Shown piece by piece: positions 63,218-64,000 of a stretch of 64,000 bases of DNA. The DNA is from Kuschelorhynchus macadamiae (taxonomy: Eukaryota > Arthropoda > Insecta > Coleoptera > Curculionidae): positions 62,001-126,000 of the forward strand of contig JAUTXW010001607.1 of NCBI GenBank assembly GCA_030620095.1, in the 5' to 3' direction. Both the position numbers and the translations under genes were made by a program. The notes beneath the pieces are model-generated. The model ran no database searches, had not been told where the DNA came from, and saw only the letters and a program-made list of their open reading frames with translations. Within the stretch, counting starts at the first letter, position 1, and every line of letters starts with the position of its first letter.

Positions 63218-63868
63218 TTACTTCTTCGGCTTAGACCTTTCTAAACTAGTGAGACTATCTAAAGTGCATAATGGGTTAAATTTACTACTTGAAAAATGAT
63301 CAGTAGTTTTAATCTCAGAAACTAGATTACTTTCAATTTGCCACGAATTATTTTTAAAATCAACAGAAATTTTAAACTGATTTGCAAAGTCGCATCCAAA
63401 AATAAAATGATGAAGTAATGAAGGAACTACAAGAGCTGTAATGACCTGACAAATGTTTCCAACCACAATTGGTAGATCAACTAAACCCTTAACAACTTGT
63501 TGTGTTCCATCAGCAGTACTAATATTTTTGACATTTGTGGGGTAGACCTTTAAATTAAAATTTTCCAAAATGTCTAAGCTTTTCAGACCTACAACTGAGG
63601 CTGTGGCACCTGAATCAAGTAAAACGGTAATATCTTGATCAAATAACTTAACAGAAATGTAAGGGTGGTTATCTAGAGGTTTTTTAATAAAAAGTGGGGA
63701 AAATTCATTTTTAGGATAAGTTTTATAAAAATCTGAAACAAATTTGAGCCAATTTTTCCATTGAGTACTATTACGAGAAAATTTTACACAAAGTGAGGAC
63801 TTTTTATCTGACATGGTGCAACTGCCTCTCTGTTGCACTCTATTTAGTTTTTTGAACACTTTGGGCAA
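63218..63868 (-). CDS. retropepsin (gypsy-type pol start), partial
   Basis: Open for 216 codons from TTG at 63868; there is no ATG start because translation should enter by -1 frameshift from gag. The active site is VLLDSGATASVVG (about residues 82-94), the DSG triad of retroviral-type aspartic proteases. HHFIFGCDFANQF (about residues 153-165) is the second conserved region (hydrophobic-hydrophobic-G-x-D/F). The enzyme would work as a homodimer and cleave Gag and Gag-Pol. Residues 1-40 are a linker from the knuckles. It ends in RSKPKK and a stop at the point where the RT frame should continue, so the pol frame is broken there by a small indel. Confidence 0.85.
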   Translation of the reverse strand: MPKVFKKLNRVQQRGSCTMSDKKSSLCVKFSRNSTQWKNWLKFVSDFYKTYPKNEFSPLFIKKPLDNHPYISVKLFDQDITVLLDSGATASVVGLKSLDILENFNLKVYPTNVKNISTADGTQQVVKGLVDLPIVVGNICQVITALVVPSLLHHFIFGCDFANQFKISVDFKNNSWQIESNLVSEIKTTDHFSSSKFNPLCTLDSLTSLERSKPKK

Positions 63869-63999
63869 GTATTAGTTTTAACATTCTTCAAACCACATTT
63901 AAAACAAAATATTTTACGTTTTAAAGTACAACTATCATAAAAATGATTCGGCATGTCACAATTCCAGCAAGTAATTTTATTTTGATTTTTGGAAATATT
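63844..63999 (-). CDS. gag C-terminal nucleocapsid, partial
   Basis: Minus-strand frame with two zinc knuckle-like units. CWNCDMPNHFYDSC (63928-63969) is a canonical C-x2-C-x4-H-x4-C. CFKCGLKNVKTNTCPKC follows with C-x2-C ... C-x2-C spacing. It ends KCSKN and TAA at 63844-63846. It packages genomic RNA in the particle. The upstream part of gag is outside the window. Confidence 0.8.
   Translation of the reverse strand, partial: NISKNQNKITCWNCDMPNHFYDSCTLKRKIFCFKCGLKNVKTNTCPKCSKN
63847..63853 (-). other. -1 ribosomal frameshift heptamer
   Basis: On the minus strand the heptamer A AAA AAC sits in the gag frame (TCA AAA AAC) directly before the gag stop TAA. Shifting one base back at this site enters the retropepsin frame without a further stop. 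The heptamer is one of the strongest known -1 slippery sites. A downstream stem-loop or pseudoknot was not resolved by eye. Confidence 0.75.
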
Positions 64000-64000
64000 T

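Larger units (their letters stand above)
63065..63999 (-). mobile_element. Ty3/gypsy-type retrotransposon, partial, runs off the window
   Basis: Minus-strand order: nucleocapsid zinc knuckles (63844-63999), a frameshift site, retropepsin (63218-63868) and the start of reverse transcriptase (about 63090-63217). The RT start is in another frame and breaks off near 63065. Gag upstream and any LTR lie beyond base 63999. Apart from the break at the protease/RT junction the reading frames are open, so this insertion is younger than most relics here. Confidence 0.85.

Overview
The window looks like AT-rich, gene-poor nuclear DNA of an insect, possibly a beetle; the species call is weak and rests only on the repeat families. 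It has long poly-A/T runs, seven (TA)n tracts and many decayed transposable elements of insect type. I found no convincing host gene, no rRNA or tRNA gene that looks functional, no CRISPR array and no operon structure. Almost everything that can be named is a transposon relic or a derived repeat.

Layout. 1-2.5 kb: nothing recognised. 2.5-5.0 kb: minus-strand Ty1/Copia relic (gag, integrase and RT pieces). 5.9-6.5 kb: first copy of a dispersed repeat. 7.7-8.0 kb: palindromic element centred on (TA)n. 8.1-8.9 kb: tandem duplication. 9.9-10.5 kb: Tc1/mariner-type transposase relic. 12.8-13.2 kb: 3' end of an RTE-like LINE. 14.5-16.05 kb: internally deleted element with long inverted ends built of short palindromes and the C-terminus of a KRBA2/Ginger-type integrase. 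18.2-18.5 kb: palindrome. 20.1-21.7 kb: two opposed ends of a second Tc1/mariner-type family. 22.5-23.3 kb: dispersed repeat. 26.6-27.3 kb: inverted-repeat element with a MADF-like fragment. 28.2-29.0 kb: foldback element. 31.6-31.85 kb: 5S rRNA-derived sequence. 34.2-35.2 kb: dispersed repeat with a (TA)n hairpin. 38.6-39.1 kb: LINE RT fragment.

The densest part is 39.6-48.3 kb. A nearly identical inverted repeat (two arms of about 970 bp) abuts the 3' end of a transposon-associated gene of a widespread insect family (CFLCEWDSRA motif). That gene is cut by a hAT-type MITE with an 8-bp target duplication. Next to it lies a second hAT-like element (44085-48251). This second element contains a Transib/RAG1-like transposon (45413-48115) with matching inverted ends and a transposase relic that still shows the RAG1-like catalytic glutamate region. 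The layers can be ordered in time.

48.5-59.1 kb holds small MITEs, a probable tRNA-Lys-derived SINE, inverted-repeat clusters and a complex element with two direct internal copies. The right edge (63.07-64.0 kb, continuing off the window) is a minus-strand Ty3/gypsy-type element: zinc knuckles, then a textbook -1 slippery heptamer at the gag stop, then an open retropepsin frame, then a broken RT start.

There are no cooperating host genes to describe. What the window shows is successive insertions, with a few relics (Transib-like, gypsy, inverted-repeat arms) visibly younger than the rest.
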